Below, piece after piece: positions 16,952 to 27,281 of a stretch of 64,000 nt of DNA. How positions within the stretch are numbered: the first letter of the stretch is position 1; every line of letters begins with the position of its first letter. The notes beneath the pieces were generated by a model. The model ran no database searches. It had not been told where the DNA came from and worked only from the letters and a program-made list of their open reading frames with translations. The stretch comes from Candidatus Villigracilis affinis. GTDB lineage: Bacteria > Chloroflexota > Anaerolineae > Anaerolineales > Villigracilaceae. Position numbers and translations under genes: made by a program. The stretch covers positions 1 through 64,000 of the forward strand of contig JADKEA010000021.1 in NCBI GenBank assembly GCA_016718275.1. The letters are read 5' to 3'.

Positions 16952-17941
16952 TTGAAATTCAAAGTTTTTCTTCTTGCGATTGCATTGACGGCCCTCACGG
17001 CCTGCATGCAATCGCAAGATTGTTTTAGTGAAGAAGTCTTTTGCGCGGCATTGGTCACCGATACGCGCGGTATCAACGACCACGGTATGAATCAGGAAAC
17101 TTGGGCTGGGTTGGAGGAATCCAAGTCGGGTGGGCTGGCCGATCAGGTTGAGTACATCGAATCGGTCGATGCGCGTGATTACGAAAAGAACATCGCCTAT
17201 TTTGCGGAACGAGGATTTGATGTGATCTTCACGACAGGCCCGGGCATGGATGACGAAACGCTTCGAAGTGCGGACCTGTATCCTGATTCTGTTTTCGTGG
17301 GCATATCCCAGCCTCAAGAGGAAGTTCACCCGAATTTAGTCTCTGTTACATTTGCAGAAGACCAAATGGGCTTTTTGGCTGGGGTGATGGCAGCCCGTCT
17401 TTCTGAAATGCGGGTTGTCGGGGCGGCTTGCGAGACAAGCGAGATCGATCCGATGTGGCGGTATTGTGAAGGTTTCCGCGCCGGGTGTTGTCTGTGGATG
17501 AGAACATCAAGGTGCTGGTGACTTATCGTGAGGATGCCAGCCGCGACAGTCTTTTCATAGACGATGATTGGGGATATGAAACGGGGCTGGCTTTAATTCG
17601 GCAGGGTGCGGATGTGATTTTTGCAGCGGGCGGCGTTACGGGGGAGGGGACACTCCGCGCGGCGTTGGATGAGCAGGTTGAAGCCATTGGCGCGGAGCGG
17701 GATCAGGGTGCAGCGGGCTACGGGGTTGTTTCCTCTGTCTATGGCAGGGCCAGTTTCCGAGGTCCAGAATATGATCCGCTTGCTGCGGGGCGGAAATGTC
17801 TGGGAGCAGGCGAATGGTCAGTTTGGATATGTGCCATTTAATCAGAAATTCCCCGAAAGTTTGGCTCGCGAAATGGATTCTGTGATTTTGGGGCTTTTGA
17901 ACGGTGAAATTAAGACGAATGTGTCACCTCAAAAGCCATAA
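16952..17941 (+). CDS. BMP-family (PnrA-like) substrate-binding lipoprotein, two frameshifts
   Basis: Starts at TTG 16952 after AGGA. Signal peptide with lipobox LTAC near residue 18. The body matches the basic membrane protein family of nucleoside-binding lipoproteins: ALVTDTRGINDHGMNQETW, then DPMWRYCEGF, ADVIFAAGGVTGEGTL and the tail NGEIKTNVSPQKP. Two shifts break it, at about 17481 (one G lost from a G run) and about 17750. It is a paralogue of the next gene, with the same closing motif. As the frames are otherwise conserved, either the consensus is wrong or decay is very recent. Confidence 0.75.
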
Positions 17942-17974
17942 TTTGGCTTGAAATATGTCTGTAATAGTTCAGGC

Positions 17975-18003
17975 TTGCACAATAAAATATAAAGATTTAT
18001 ACT
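17975..18003 (+). promoter_or_regulatory. Sigma-70-like promoter of the nucleoside importer
   Basis: TTGCAC at 17975-17980, 17-base spacer, TATACT at 17998-18003. It lies 67 bases before the second BMP lipoprotein. A small hairpin (GCAAAG/CTTTGC, 18005-18025) falls at the start of the leader. Confidence 0.65.
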
Positions 18004-18069
18004 TGCAAAGTCGTAAAGGCTTTGCTCAAAAGGCAAACTTTTTAAAACCCTATTCTTAGGAGAAGAAAA

Positions 18070-19117
18070 ATGAAAAAGTTTTACTTTGTTATGGCTCTGA
18101 TGATCGTCGCTTCGATGGTCCTCACCGCCTGCGGTGCAAGTGCGCCGACCGCTGAAGACTGCTCGAAGGAAGAAGTGTTCTGCGTGGGTCTCGTGACCGA
18201 CGTGGGCAAGATCAATGACAAATCCTTCAACCAGTCCGCTTGGGAAGGCGTTCAGAAGTCCCAGGCTGATGGCGTGGCTGATGTTGTTCAATTCATTGAG
18301 ACATCCGATGCCAAGGATTACGCCAAGAACATCGCCCAGTTCGGTGATGCTGGTTACGATGTCATCGTGACCGTTGGTTTCGGTCTCGGTGAAGCAACCG
18401 CTGCCGCCGCTGCGACCTACCCGAGCGTCCGCTTCATCGGCGTGGATCAGTTCCAGGCTGAAACCGTCGCTGGCGTTTCCGGTTTGAACTTCCCCGAAGA
18501 CAACGCTGGCTTCCTCGTTGGCGCCCTCGCCGCGATGATGTCTGAGAGCCACAAGATCGGCGCCGTTTGCGGTACCGATGTGGTTCCTCCCGTTTGGCGC
18601 TTTGGTGAAGGCTACAAAGCCGGGCGCCGCTTATGCTGATGGCATGAACGGAACCACCACCGAAGTATTCGTTGTGTACCACAGCGATGTGGGCTTCGAC
18701 AAGACCTTCACCGATCCCGAATGGGGCGCTCAGACTGCCAAGTCCATGATGGACCAGGGCGCTGATGCCGTCTTCGGTTGTGGTGGTCTCACCGGTAACG
18801 GTGCCATTACCGCCGCCGCCCAGGCTGGCGCCTACGCCATCGGCGTGGACACCGACCAGTACCTGACCCTGCCCGAAGCTGCTTCCCGCATGCTCTCCTC
18901 CGCGATGAAGCTCATCACCCCCGGAGTTGCCGACCTGATCAAGGCCACCAAAGATGGTTCCATCGCTGATGGCAACGTCTTCGGCGCCGCTGGTTACGCT
19001 CCGTTCCACGATCTTGATAGCAGCGTCCCCGCTGAAGTCAAGGCCACCATGGAAGAGATCAACAAGGGTCTGCTCGACGGCTCCATCAAGACCAACGTTG
19101 CTCCTGTCAAGCCGTAA
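18070..19117 (+). CDS. BMP-family nucleoside-binding lipoprotein, one frameshift
   Basis: Binding component of a nucleoside ABC importer, anchored outside the membrane. RBS TAGGAGAAG; signal peptide and lipobox LTAC near residue 18. Motifs: LVTDVGKINDKSFNQSAW, GYDVIVTVGF, FPEDNAGFLVGALAA, AVFGCGGLTGNGAI and the tail DGSIKTNVAPVKP. A single shift near 18623 (GCCGGGCGCC in place of the expected GCCGGCGCC) splits it; removing one G restores the reading frame across KAGAAYADG. It is followed by a strong terminator, suggesting it is made in excess over the downstream permeases. Confidence 0.88.
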
Positions 19118-19139
19118 GTTTTTCACGTTGTAAGAGAGA

Positions 19140-19172
19140 GGGAAAGAGGCGTCAGTCTCTTTCCCTTTTTTA
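19140..19172 (+). terminator. Intrinsic terminator after the BMP lipoprotein
   Basis: GGGAAAGAG pairs with CTCTTTCCC over an eight-base loop, followed by seven T. It can act as an attenuator between the binding protein and the permease genes. Confidence 0.85.
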
Positions 19173-19258
19173 TTTGATTTTGTAATACCAGTATGGGGTT
19201 TCCAGGCGGCTTGTTTGATATAATTGTCCTACAATTCACAGTTCCACTGGAGCGAAGG

Positions 19259-20386
19259 ATGCAAGAAGAAAAGCAATCAAATTCGCTGATAAAACAAATA
19301 TTGCAGACGATTTCAGATAACAGCCTGGTCCCATTTTTGGCGATTCTGACAGCGGTAGTTGTTGGCGGCGTGATTATCGCATTTGTAGGCGGAAATCCCA
19401 TATTAGCCTACCGGGGGTTAATCGAAGGTTCATTTGGCTCAACGAAGGCATTAAGTGAAACCGCTGTTTGGGCGACTCCATATATCTTTGCAGGCTTGGC
19501 TGTTGCGCTGGCTTTCAAAGGCGGGTTGTTCAATATTGGCGCTGAAGGTCAGCTGGCGGTTGGTGCAGTTGCCTCGTCATTGATCGGTTACGCCCTGCCT
19601 GAATGGCTTGGCTACGATCTGCCTGCGATTATTCATCTTCCATTGGCGGTCCTTTTTGGCGTATTGATGGGCGGCCTTTGGGCAGCCATTGTGGGATGGT
19701 TAAAAGCGTATACGGGCGGGCATGAAGTCATCAATACCATCATGATGAACTACATTGCACTCAATACCACATCCTTTTTATTGAACGGCGTGATGAAGGA
19801 TAGAAGCCCAACCAACGTGATCGCGCGTACACCGTTGATTGCGGATAGTGCACGAATCCCTCCGATCTTCGATGGGCTGCGTGTGCACTGGGGATTCATT
19901 CTTGCTTTGCTGGTTGCGTTTGGGATTTGGTGGTTACTTAATAAAACGACCGTGGGTTTTCAGATCCGCACCGTGGGCTTGAACCCGGATGCTGCGAAAT
20001 ATGCCGGCATTAATGTCAAGCGAATTATCATCCTTACCATGGCGCTTTCCGGTATGCTGGCTGGCCTTGCAGGCACAATTGAAGTGACCGGCTTGAATTA
20101 CCGTCATGAACTTGGCTTTTCGATCGGGTATGGCTATGATGCCATCGCCATTGCCCTGCTTGGAAAGTCACATCCTTTGGGGGTTGTACTATCAGCCTTC
20201 CTTTTTGCGGCAATGCGCAATGGGGCGACACGCATGCAGTTCCTCACCCAAATGCCAGTGGACCTGATTTCCATGATCCAGGCGTTCATTCTGCTTTTTG
20301 TTGCAGCGGATGCGATCGTGCGGTATATCTATCGCATCAAATCCAAAGGTGAACGCGTCGTACTCACCCGGGGCTGGGGAGGCTAG
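19259..20386 (+). CDS. Nucleoside ABC importer permease 1 (NupP/YufP-like)
   Basis: 375 residues from ATG 19259 (MQEEKQSNS), favoured over the upstream start at 19193 because GGAG lies nine bases before it and the first 22 residues of the longer form are not family-like. About eight to nine membrane segments, with FKGGLFNIGAEGQLAVGA near residue 85 and VGLNPDAAKYAGINV (coupling loop) near 245, both hallmarks of the BPD_transp_2 family working with BMP lipoproteins. It pairs with the second permease nine bases downstream. Confidence 0.88.
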   Translation: MQEEKQSNSLIKQILQTISDNSLVPFLAILTAVVVGGVIIAFVGGNPILAYRGLIEGSFGSTKALSETAVWATPYIFAGLAVALAFKGGLFNIGAEGQLAVGAVASSLIGYALPEWLGYDLPAIIHLPLAVLFGVLMGGLWAAIVGWLKAYTGGHEVINTIMMNYIALNTTSFLLNGVMKDRSPTNVIARTPLIADSARIPPIFDGLRVHWGFILALLVAFGIWWLLNKTTVGFQIRTVGLNPDAAKYAGINVKRIIILTMALSGMLAGLAGTIEVTGLNYRHELGFSIGYGYDAIAIALLGKSHPLGVVLSAFLFAAMRNGATRMQFLTQMPVDLISMIQAFILLFVAADAIVRYIYRIKSKGERVVLTRGWGG

Positions 20387-20394
20387 GAGAAAAA

Positions 20395-21437
20395 ATGGAC
20401 TGGAAACGTTTTGGCTTTATTGCCTTGATCATCGTTGTTCTTTTTGGCACAGTCGTCATGATCGGACAGGTGAAACAACCTCCTGTATTGATCATCACCA
20501 GTATGCTGGCCACCACCATTGCAGTCGCCACACCGCTGGCTCTGGGCGCTCTTTCCGGTGTCTATTGCGAACGGGCTGGGGTGGTTAATATCGGCATCGA
20601 AGGTATGATGCTGACCTCTGCTTTCTTCGGCTGGTTGGGCGCCATTTACATGTATCATATTTTCAAGATTCCGCCTTCGATCAGCATTGTGCTCGGCGTG
20701 ATGTTCGCAATACTCACTGGCATGCTAATGGCATTGCTTCTGGTTTAACAGGCTTTTTGAATCGTCAATTGTTTTTCGGGGCAACCAGCGTATTTAAAGG
20801 CAGTGTGCCAAGCTCCCCGGGAGTTTTACCCACCATTCACGTCCCGCTCACGGAGATCTTTACTTCCGTTTGCGGAACATCTGCTTCCTGCCTCGAAAAC
20901 CTGGCGGCGATCAATCGTGTGTTCGATCAAAAGCCGATTGCCATCAGCGCCATTCTGCTGGTGTTCTTCTCTCACTATGTGTTGTTCAATACGCGTTGGG
21001 GATTGCGCACCCGCGCGGTGGGTGAACACCCCAAAGCGGCTGATACGGTGGGCATCAATGTCATCAAGATGCGCTACGCAAACGTTCTGATCGGCGGCAT
21101 GTTCGCCGGGTTGGCTGGTGCGTACTTTACGATCGAATCAGTCCCGTCTTTTGAGCCTCTGCTTACAAATGGACGCGGTTTTATTTCACTGGCAGCGATG
21201 ATCTTCGGGAACTGGACTCCTATCGGGGCATGGGCGGCTTCGCTGGTCTTCGGTGCATCTCAGGCACTTCTCATCAATATGCAGATCTTCCGCGATGTCA
21301 TTCCTCCACAATGGTCGTTCCTGCAGGAATCCTATATTGTTGGGCTTACACCGTATATTCTCACCATGTTCATCCTGACGGGCATTATCGGCAAGACCAC
21401 GCCGCCTGCTGCCGATGGTGTTCCTTACGAGAAATAG
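20395..21437 (+). CDS. Nucleoside ABC importer permease 2 (NupQ/YufQ-like), internal break
   Basis: First segment 20395-20748 (TPLALGALSGVYCERAGVVNIGIEG) and second segment to 21437 (LTGFLNRQLFF, RTRAVGEHPKAADTVGINV, GRGFISLAAMIFGNW). Joined, they cover the BPD_transp_2 permease. At the joint (about 20730-20750) homologues carry some 35 further residues around an ISGTVIN-like stretch that are missing here, so this is not just a one-base shift. It could be a real deletion or a collapse at the locally repetitive ATGGCATTGCT. Eight bases separate it from the upstream permease and nine from the ATPase. Confidence 0.8.
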
Positions 21438-21446
21438 GAGGCGGAC

Positions 21447-22982
21447 ATGACAGAAGCAAATATCGTCCTGGAAGCAAAAAATATTACCAAGCAATTCCCT
21501 GGTGTGCTCGCCAGTGACAATGTCAATTTTGACCTGCGCAAAGGTGAGATCCACGCCCTATTAGGAGAGAACGGTGCTGGGAAAAGCACATTGATGAATC
21601 TGATCTATGGTTTGCATCTCCCGGACAAAGGCGAGATTTTCGTCAACGGAAAGCCGATTGAGATCAAATCTCCCAATGACTCCATCGCGGCTGGCATTGG
21701 CATGGTGCATCAACACTTCATGCTCATCCCCGTCTTTACCGTGGCGGAAAATGTCATGCTTGGCGATGAAGTAACCAAACGAGGCTCACTGGACCGTGTT
21801 ACGGTTGCCGCAAAAATTAACGAAATATCCAAACAGTATGGTCTTGATGTAGACCCGAATGCACTGGTTGGTGACCTGCCTGTTGGTTTACAACAGCGTG
21901 TTGAAATCGTCAAAACGCTCTATCGCAATGCAGAGATCGTTATTCTCGATGAACCAACCGCCGTTCTCACTCCGCAGGAAGCGGAAGATCTTTTCCGTAT
22001 TATGCGTGACCTGACAGCACGTGGTGTATCCATTATTTTCATCACCCACAAACTCAAGGAAGTCCTCGCCGTGGCAGATCGCATTACAGTCATGCGCGCA
22101 GGTCGTGTGATCAACACGGTTCAGCCTTCGGAGACGAACGAAGCACAATTGGCTAATATGATGGTAGGTCGCCAGGTGATCCTCACCGTTGAAAAGAAGG
22201 ATCACGCTGCCAGCGGTGATATCCTTAAAGTGGAAGGCCTTTCTGCGCGCGACCAACGCGACTTGGAAACGGTTCACAATGTTTCCTTTACAGTACGCGG
22301 CGGCGAAGTACTTGGAATTGCCGGTGTTCAAGGCAATGGCCAGACCGAACTTTCAGAAGCCTTAACCGGCCTGCGTGCCCCGACCGGCGGAAAAGTAACC
22401 ATGGATGGGATCGACCTGACCGGCAAATCGCCGCGGGTCATGACTGAGGCAGGCTTGGCCCACATTCCGGAAGATCGCCAGCGCCACGGACTTGTTCTGT
22501 CCTATAGTGTCGCCGACAACATGGCCCTCTGTGATTATTATCGTCCGCCCTTTAGCAGTCGCGGCGTTATTCAACAAAAGGCGCTTGATGAAAACGCGCG
22601 CAAACTGATCGGCGCATTCGATGTTCGTACACCTTCTCCGTTCGTGAATGCTGGGAAACTCTCCGGCGGCAACCAGCAAAAGGTGATCGTGGCACGTGAA
22701 TTGAGTCGCCACAATGTAAAGCTTGTTATCGCGAACCAGCCCACCCGTGGTTTGGACGTCGGTTCTATTGAATACATCCACAGCGAGATCATCAAGATGC
22801 GTGATCGTGGTGTGGCGGTCCTGCTCATTTCCGCTGAACTGGACGAGGTCATGGCGCTTTCTGACCGCATCGCTGTCATGTATCGCGGCCAGATCGTGGC
22901 TGTGGTGGATTCGAAGAAGGCCACCCGCGAACAACTTGGCTTGTGGATGGCTGGCGCCCACGTGGAAGCTGCACAAGCATAA
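21447..22982 (+). CDS. Nucleoside ABC importer ATPase, two ABC domains (NupO/YufO-like)
   Basis: 511 residues with RBS GGAGGCGG. Domain 1: Walker A GENGAGKST near residue 39, signature LPVGLQQRVEIVK, Walker B VILDEPTAVLTPQEA, H-loop ITHKLKE. Domain 2 has a degenerate P-loop (GVQGNGQTELSEAL) and signature LSGGNQQKVIVAREL, the arrangement typical of ribose and nucleoside importers in which one site is catalytically weak. It powers the two permeases just upstream. Confidence 0.93.
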   Translation: MTEANIVLEAKNITKQFPGVLASDNVNFDLRKGEIHALLGENGAGKSTLMNLIYGLHLPDKGEIFVNGKPIEIKSPNDSIAAGIGMVHQHFMLIPVFTVAENVMLGDEVTKRGSLDRVTVAAKINEISKQYGLDVDPNALVGDLPVGLQQRVEIVKTLYRNAEIVILDEPTAVLTPQEAEDLFRIMRDLTARGVSIIFITHKLKEVLAVADRITVMRAGRVINTVQPSETNEAQLANMMVGRQVILTVEKKDHAASGDILKVEGLSARDQRDLETVHNVSFTVRGGEVLGIAGVQGNGQTELSEALTGLRAPTGGKVTMDGIDLTGKSPRVMTEAGLAHIPEDRQRHGLVLSYSVADNMALCDYYRPPFSSRGVIQQKALDENARKLIGAFDVRTPSPFVNAGKLSGGNQQKVIVARELSRHNVKLVIANQPTRGLDVGSIEYIHSEIIKMRDRGVAVLLISAELDEVMALSDRIAVMYRGQIVAVVDSKKATREQLGLWMAGAHVEAAQA

Positions 22983-23123
22983 ATCCATATTGTTGTAAAA
23001 TATCACTTCCCTGTATTTCTGGCTGAGAACAGGCTTGGATGTCAATTTGACTTATCAAGATCCTTTCGGCTGGTCTGGCAGGGAAGCGGTTTTGTAATGT
23101 TCCAAATATTAAGGAGATAAAAA

Positions 23124-23669
23124 ATGAAGAAATACATGTATATACTGATCGTTGTTATGCTGGCTGTCAGCATATCAGCTTGCGGCGGCGGAAATGCTGC
23201 TGCCACAGAAAGCCCGGTGGATTCGGGCGCCCCTGTCGATGCGGGTGCTCCAGCTGATTCTGGTGCGCCCGCCGATCCCGGCGCAGCGGTGGATGTCCCT
23301 GCAGATCCCGCCGATGCAGGCGTCCCGGATGAGATGGATGGTTTTATGTTCCCTCCGATGCCGGGCGAATCTGAACCGAAGGATGATGTCAATTACTTTG
23401 TTGCCATTCTTCGCGAACAATCGGGGATTAGCGGCGATCTTCAATTAATAACTGCTGTGCCTGCCACAACCACCTGGGAAACTGTCCTAGCCTATTATGA
23501 CCAGCAGGCAAAAAACAATGGCTGGGTTCTTGAGAAGACCGAGGAAGTTACAACCCAGAAAGGGTATCTCTGTACCGTGGCCCTTTTTACTCATGGCAAC
23601 AATAAGATCCTGATTGCCTATTACCCATTGAATGGTGAAGTGAACATTTTGCAGGTTCAAGGTCAATAA
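23124..23669 (+). CDS. Secreted lipoprotein with Ala/Gly/Pro/Asp repeat
   Basis: 181 residues. Signal peptide and lipobox SISAC near residue 20. Residues 28-70 are a low-complexity tract of repeated SGAPxDxGAP units, a likely spacer through the envelope. The C-terminal 100 residues form a small alpha/beta domain (YFVAILREQSGIS, TTWETVLAYYDQQAKNNGW) seen in other small Chloroflexota lipoproteins, function unknown. RBS AAGGAG at 23110. It follows the importer but is separated from it by 141 bases and has its own terminator. Confidence 0.65.
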   Translation: MKKYMYILIVVMLAVSISACGGGNAAATESPVDSGAPVDAGAPADSGAPADPGAAVDVPADPADAGVPDEMDGFMFPPMPGESEPKDDVNYFVAILREQSGISGDLQLITAVPATTTWETVLAYYDQQAKNNGWVLEKTEEVTTQKGYLCTVALFTHGNNKILIAYYPLNGEVNILQVQGQ

Positions 23670-23686
23670 AACTAATTCGCATATGC

Positions 23687-23724
23687 AACAGCGCAAAATC
23701 ACTCGATTTTGCGCTGTTTTGTTG
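23687..23724 (+). terminator. Intrinsic terminator
   Basis: A 14-bp perfect stem (AACAGCGCAAAATC and its complement, four-base loop) followed by a T-rich tail, 17 bases after the lipoprotein stop. Confidence 0.9.
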
Positions 23725-23908
23725 TAATCTTTGACTGGAAAAGATACTCAAATTAAATTTTATTCTGGGAACAAATAAATGCGAATGGGCGTTAAAGCAA
23801 ATGGTCCGCTGAGACAATGAACATATTCAAGCCGTCATACCCGAATTGATATAAATATGCCGGAACTTGACTGCGGTACAATATCACGAATTCAAAGGAG
23901 AGAAGATC

Positions 23909-24877
23909 ATGAAGAAAAAAATCCGCTTATTTCACCTGCTGATTATCTTCACCTTGTTTTTAAGCGCATGCAACCTGCCCTCGAACAATGTTGAAGATAT
24001 TGCAAGTACTTCTGCCGCACAAACTGTTGAGGCTTTGTTAAGCGCGACTTCCGCAATTGTTATCAGAACACCGACTTTTACTGTAGCTCCCCCGCTTGTG
24101 ACTGCTACGCTTACACCGATTCCCTTGCCCATCATCACCAGCACTTCTGCAGCGACGGCCACCTCCAATTGTAATGTCGCTCAATTTATAACAGATGTGA
24201 CCTTCCCGGATGGCACAGCAGTGACCCCTGGCCAGGCATTCGTCAAAAAATGGCGCATCAAGAACATCGGCTCATGCACTTGGACAGGTTTTTCATTGGT
24301 CTTTGACAGCGGCGACTCGATGGGCGGCCCTGCTTCCAAGCCGATCAGCACCGTCGGCCCCGGTCAGGAAATTGATCTTGAAGTCAATCTCACTGCCCCG
24401 ACCACGACCGGCACTTATAAAGGCTATTGGCGCATCACGACGAATGGAAATGTCCTTGTCCCTGTCGTCAGCGGATATCAAGGTAAATCCTTCTATGTGG
24501 ATATTAAAGTCCAGAATACAACTACAGGATCGCCGAGTGCCACAGCCACGATTACACCCACGGCTACCATCACTTCCACTCCCTTTGTATTTACCGTCAC
24601 CAGTGTCCTCTTCAATGTGACTGGCTCATGCCCGAATTTCAATTACACATTCAGCGTTACAACGAGTGGACCGGGTACAGTCACCCTGCATCGGGTGTTC
24701 AGCGACGGGTCTGCGGATCCTTATCCAGCCACCCTGAGCTTCAATTCAGCGGGCACGCAGACCAGCCCAAGCATTCCCATGACCTTTAATAAGCCGGGCA
24801 GCAGCGCCTGGGTCGATGTTTACATCGATCTGCCGAACCAAAAGCAATTTGGGCGCGCCACGTTTACCTGTCCGTAA
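23909..24877 (+). CDS. Lipoprotein with NBR1-type Ig domain (copy 1)
   Basis: 322 residues from ATG 23909 (RBS AAGGAGAG); the longer frame from 23867 is not supported. Lipobox LSAC near residue 22, then a Thr/Pro-rich linker to about residue 85. The Ig-like domain spans about 88-200: FITDVTFPDGTAVTPGQ, FVKKWRIKNIGSCTWT, LVFDSGDSMGG and KGYWRITTNG, the pattern of the N_BRCA1_IG (NBR1 central) domain common in Chloroflexota surface proteins. A second beta-rich domain follows after another Thr-rich linker. Ligand unknown. First of five tandem paralogues. Confidence 0.8.
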   Translation: MKKKIRLFHLLIIFTLFLSACNLPSNNVEDIASTSAAQTVEALLSATSAIVIRTPTFTVAPPLVTATLTPIPLPIITSTSAATATSNCNVAQFITDVTFPDGTAVTPGQAFVKKWRIKNIGSCTWTGFSLVFDSGDSMGGPASKPISTVGPGQEIDLEVNLTAPTTTGTYKGYWRITTNGNVLVPVVSGYQGKSFYVDIKVQNTTTGSPSATATITPTATITSTPFVFTVTSVLFNVTGSCPNFNYTFSVTTSGPGTVTLHRVFSDGSADPYPATLSFNSAGTQTSPSIPMTFNKPGSSAWVDVYIDLPNQKQFGRATFTCP

Positions 24878-24900
24878 CGAGTTTCGATATAAAATGGAAC

Positions 24901-24930
24901 GCGCCCTGGGAAAAACCGGGCGCTTCTGTT
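24901..24930 (+). terminator. Probable intrinsic terminator
   Basis: GCGCCC pairs with GGGCGC over an 11-base loop and is followed by TTCTGTTT. The T tract is interrupted, so efficiency is uncertain. Confidence 0.55.
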
Positions 24931-24963
24931 TAACAGTATAATTATCAGCGCGAAAGGAAAAAA

Positions 24964-25924
24964 ATGTTCAAAAAAATCAGATATATACTATTCACCTCAA
25001 TTGCTGTCTCCTCTTTACTCCTAACAGCCTGTGGCAGCGGAGCAACACCGGAAAGCACGCAAGACACCAGTGGCATGCAGACCGCTGTGGCGCAGACTGT
25101 TGCTGCACTTAACATCAGCGAAGGTACTCCCACTCCCGAACTTCCTGTTTTCACATCGACCCCCCTGTTATTTGCGCCCACCCTTACACCGCTTGCCCCG
25201 GTCGCTTCTCCCACGCGAACCCGCAACCCATCGGTATCCGAATGCGCCCAGGCAAGCCTCATCAGCGAGAACATTCCGGATGGAACGATCTTCAAACCTG
25301 GTCAGGCTTTTACCAAGACCTGGGAGATCAAGAACACGAGTCCCTGTTCATGGGATACCAGCTATAAGATCGTCTTCCGCGGCGACGATGTCTTGGGCGG
25401 TGCGTATGTTTACAACCTGCCCCAAGCGGTGGATCCTGGGCAAATTGTGCCCATCTCCCTTTTGTTTATCGCCCCGCAAGCCGATGCAACCTACACATCC
25501 AGATGGATGCTCCAAACGCCGGATGGCGTTGAGTTTGGTGTGGGGGAGTACAGCGCGCCGTTCTATACGGAGATCGTTGTCTCATCCTCTGCCACCCCCG
25601 GGGTTTGCCATTACCTCTGTTGAATACAATGTTGTACGCGATCCCGCCACGGGATGCCCTGCGAATGTGAATCACATTGTGTATGCCACATTCACCAGCA
25701 ACGGCCCGATCGAATTCAGCTACTATTGGATGCAAAGCGACAACAACAATTCCAATCCGAAAATATTGAAAATGGATGCTGCTGGCACGTTGACCATATC
25801 CCGCGAATGGAAACTCCATCTCGGAAGTACCCCGGGCACAAAATGGATGGCCATCGTGATCGTGGATCCGGTTCAGCAGGAATATCCACATGCGGAATTC
25901 ACCTATTTGTGTGGAAGTTCGTAA
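24964..25924 (+). CDS. Lipoprotein with NBR1-type Ig domain (copy 2), frameshifted
   Basis: Begins MFKKIRYILFTS with lipobox LTAC near residue 22, then a Thr/Pro linker. Ig domain: LISENIPDGTIFKPGQAFTK, WEIKNTSPCSWDTSY, RWMLQTPDG. The frame shifts near 25605 inside a run of five C and four G; the second frame continues with FAITSVEYNVVRDPATGC and SNGPIEFSYYWMQSD, a C-terminal beta domain also seen in copy 1. With the shift repaired the protein has about 320 residues, like copy 1. Confidence 0.75.
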
Positions 25925-26045
25925 TTTCATCGAATTCCCTCTTGAGCAAATGGAAGCCAGCGCAAGCTGGCTTCTTTTCTAGACGGAACCAAAAGCATTT
26001 GTCAGGCGTCCTTGTTACTGGGAACCCATCTTCCGGAGAAGAGTC

Positions 26046-27281
26046 ATGTTCACGAAAAAACACCTGTTTTTCTCTTTGTTGCAATTTTGACGACCGTTCA
26101 ACTGGCCTGTAATTTTGCAAACAGCACTGCGACGCCTGATACATTTGCCACTTTGAATGAACTGTATACCGCGTCTGCTCTGACCCTTGAAGCTGATCCT
26201 ACACAACCGGTTGTGATCTTGCCGACAGCCACCCCGGGCCTGCCCCTGCCAACGTATAGCCCGGGTCCGCCTCCGACTGGGTTTCCTGTTGCTACAGCGA
26301 CGAATCGCCCCGTTTATGACCCACCAGTTCCAACGTCTATATGTGACGCGGCGGAATTCGTCAAAGATATGACCTACCCGGATGGTACGCCCGTAACGCG
26401 TAACACCACTTTCGAGAAGACCTGGCGCATTAAGAATGTTGGCACCTGCACGTGGACGACATCCTACTCGCTTGTTTTCGCTGGCGGTTATCCAATGAGC
26501 GGCCCAGCCGTTTCGACGCTCGCAAGATCTGTAAGTCCTGGCGCTTCGATTGATATTACTGTAAAGCTGACCGCTCCCAGTGAAGAAGGGGAGTATCTCG
26601 GCTATTGGAAACTTCGCAACACGAATGGCGTAAATTTTGGGATCGGCGATAAAGCGGAGAAGGCGTTTTGGGTTGAGATCAGAGTGCCTGGAGCCTCCTA
26701 CATGGCTTATAGTTTTGTAGAACATTTTTGTGAGGCCGATTGGCGAAATGAAGACGTTGCTCTTCCGTGCCCCAGGCAAGGTGAGCGACCCCAACGGTTA
26801 TGTTCTAAGGCTGGATTCCCTTGTGATGGAAAACGGTGTGACCGAGAATAACCCCAGCCTGCTCACTGTGCCGCAGGATGTAAGGCATGGCGAGGTCAGT
26901 GGAGAGTACCCAGCCTTCACGATTCAAGCAGGGGACCACTTCCGCACGATTGTGGGCTGTCAATACGAAGCGAAGAAATGTGATGTGGTATTTCGCCTCG
27001 ATTACAAGAAAAACGGGACGGTAAAAAATCTGTTCCACTGGAACGAAGTGTACGAGGGCAATTCTTACCCCATTGATTTTGACCTGAGTTCACTGGCTGG
27101 TGATTCAGTGAAGCTCATCCTCGTGGTCACTGCCAACGGCGGACAGAATCAGGATTATGCGATCTGGCTGCATCCGTTTATCCTGCGGCAGGGGACGCCC
27201 GGACCCACAGCGGCGCCCACGCTGACCTTCACACCGACCCCCACACCCACCGCAACGCCCACCAGCACGCCCACGCCGTAG
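26046..27281 (+). CDS. Lipoprotein with NBR1-type Ig domain and C-terminal beta domain (copy 3), two frameshifts
   Basis: The likely start is ATG 26046 (MFTKKHLF, RBS GGAGAAGAG). A shift inside TTTTT near 26070 is needed to reach the frame with TTVQLACNF, the lipobox. Ig domain at about 100-220: VKDMTYPDGTPVTRNTTFEK, WRIKNVGTCTWTTSY, LGYWKLRNTNG. A second shift near 26776 (CCCC run) leads into DPNGYVLRLDSLVMENG and a beta-sandwich-like domain ending in a TPTPTPTATP tail. It is the largest of the five, with an extra C-terminal module that could be carbohydrate-binding; that is only a suggestion from its beta-rich look. Confidence 0.72.

Noticed and set aside
18005..18069. Purine riboswitch in the leader of the nucleoside importer
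   Set aside because: Only a short hairpin is present; the conserved core of purine riboswitches was not found.
18600..18640. Programmed ribosomal frameshifting in the split genes
   Set aside because: The shifts occur in many unrelated genes at differing motifs without slippery heptamers or downstream pseudoknots, so sequence error or decay is more economical.
18434..19126. Minus-strand frame of 230 codons opposite the second BMP lipoprotein
   Set aside because: Sense strand is a clear family member; the antisense frame is Gly-rich and meaningless.
26015..26794. Minus-strand frame of 259 codons opposite Ig lipoprotein 3
   Set aside because: Antisense to the signal peptide and Ig domain; Arg-rich, no known family.
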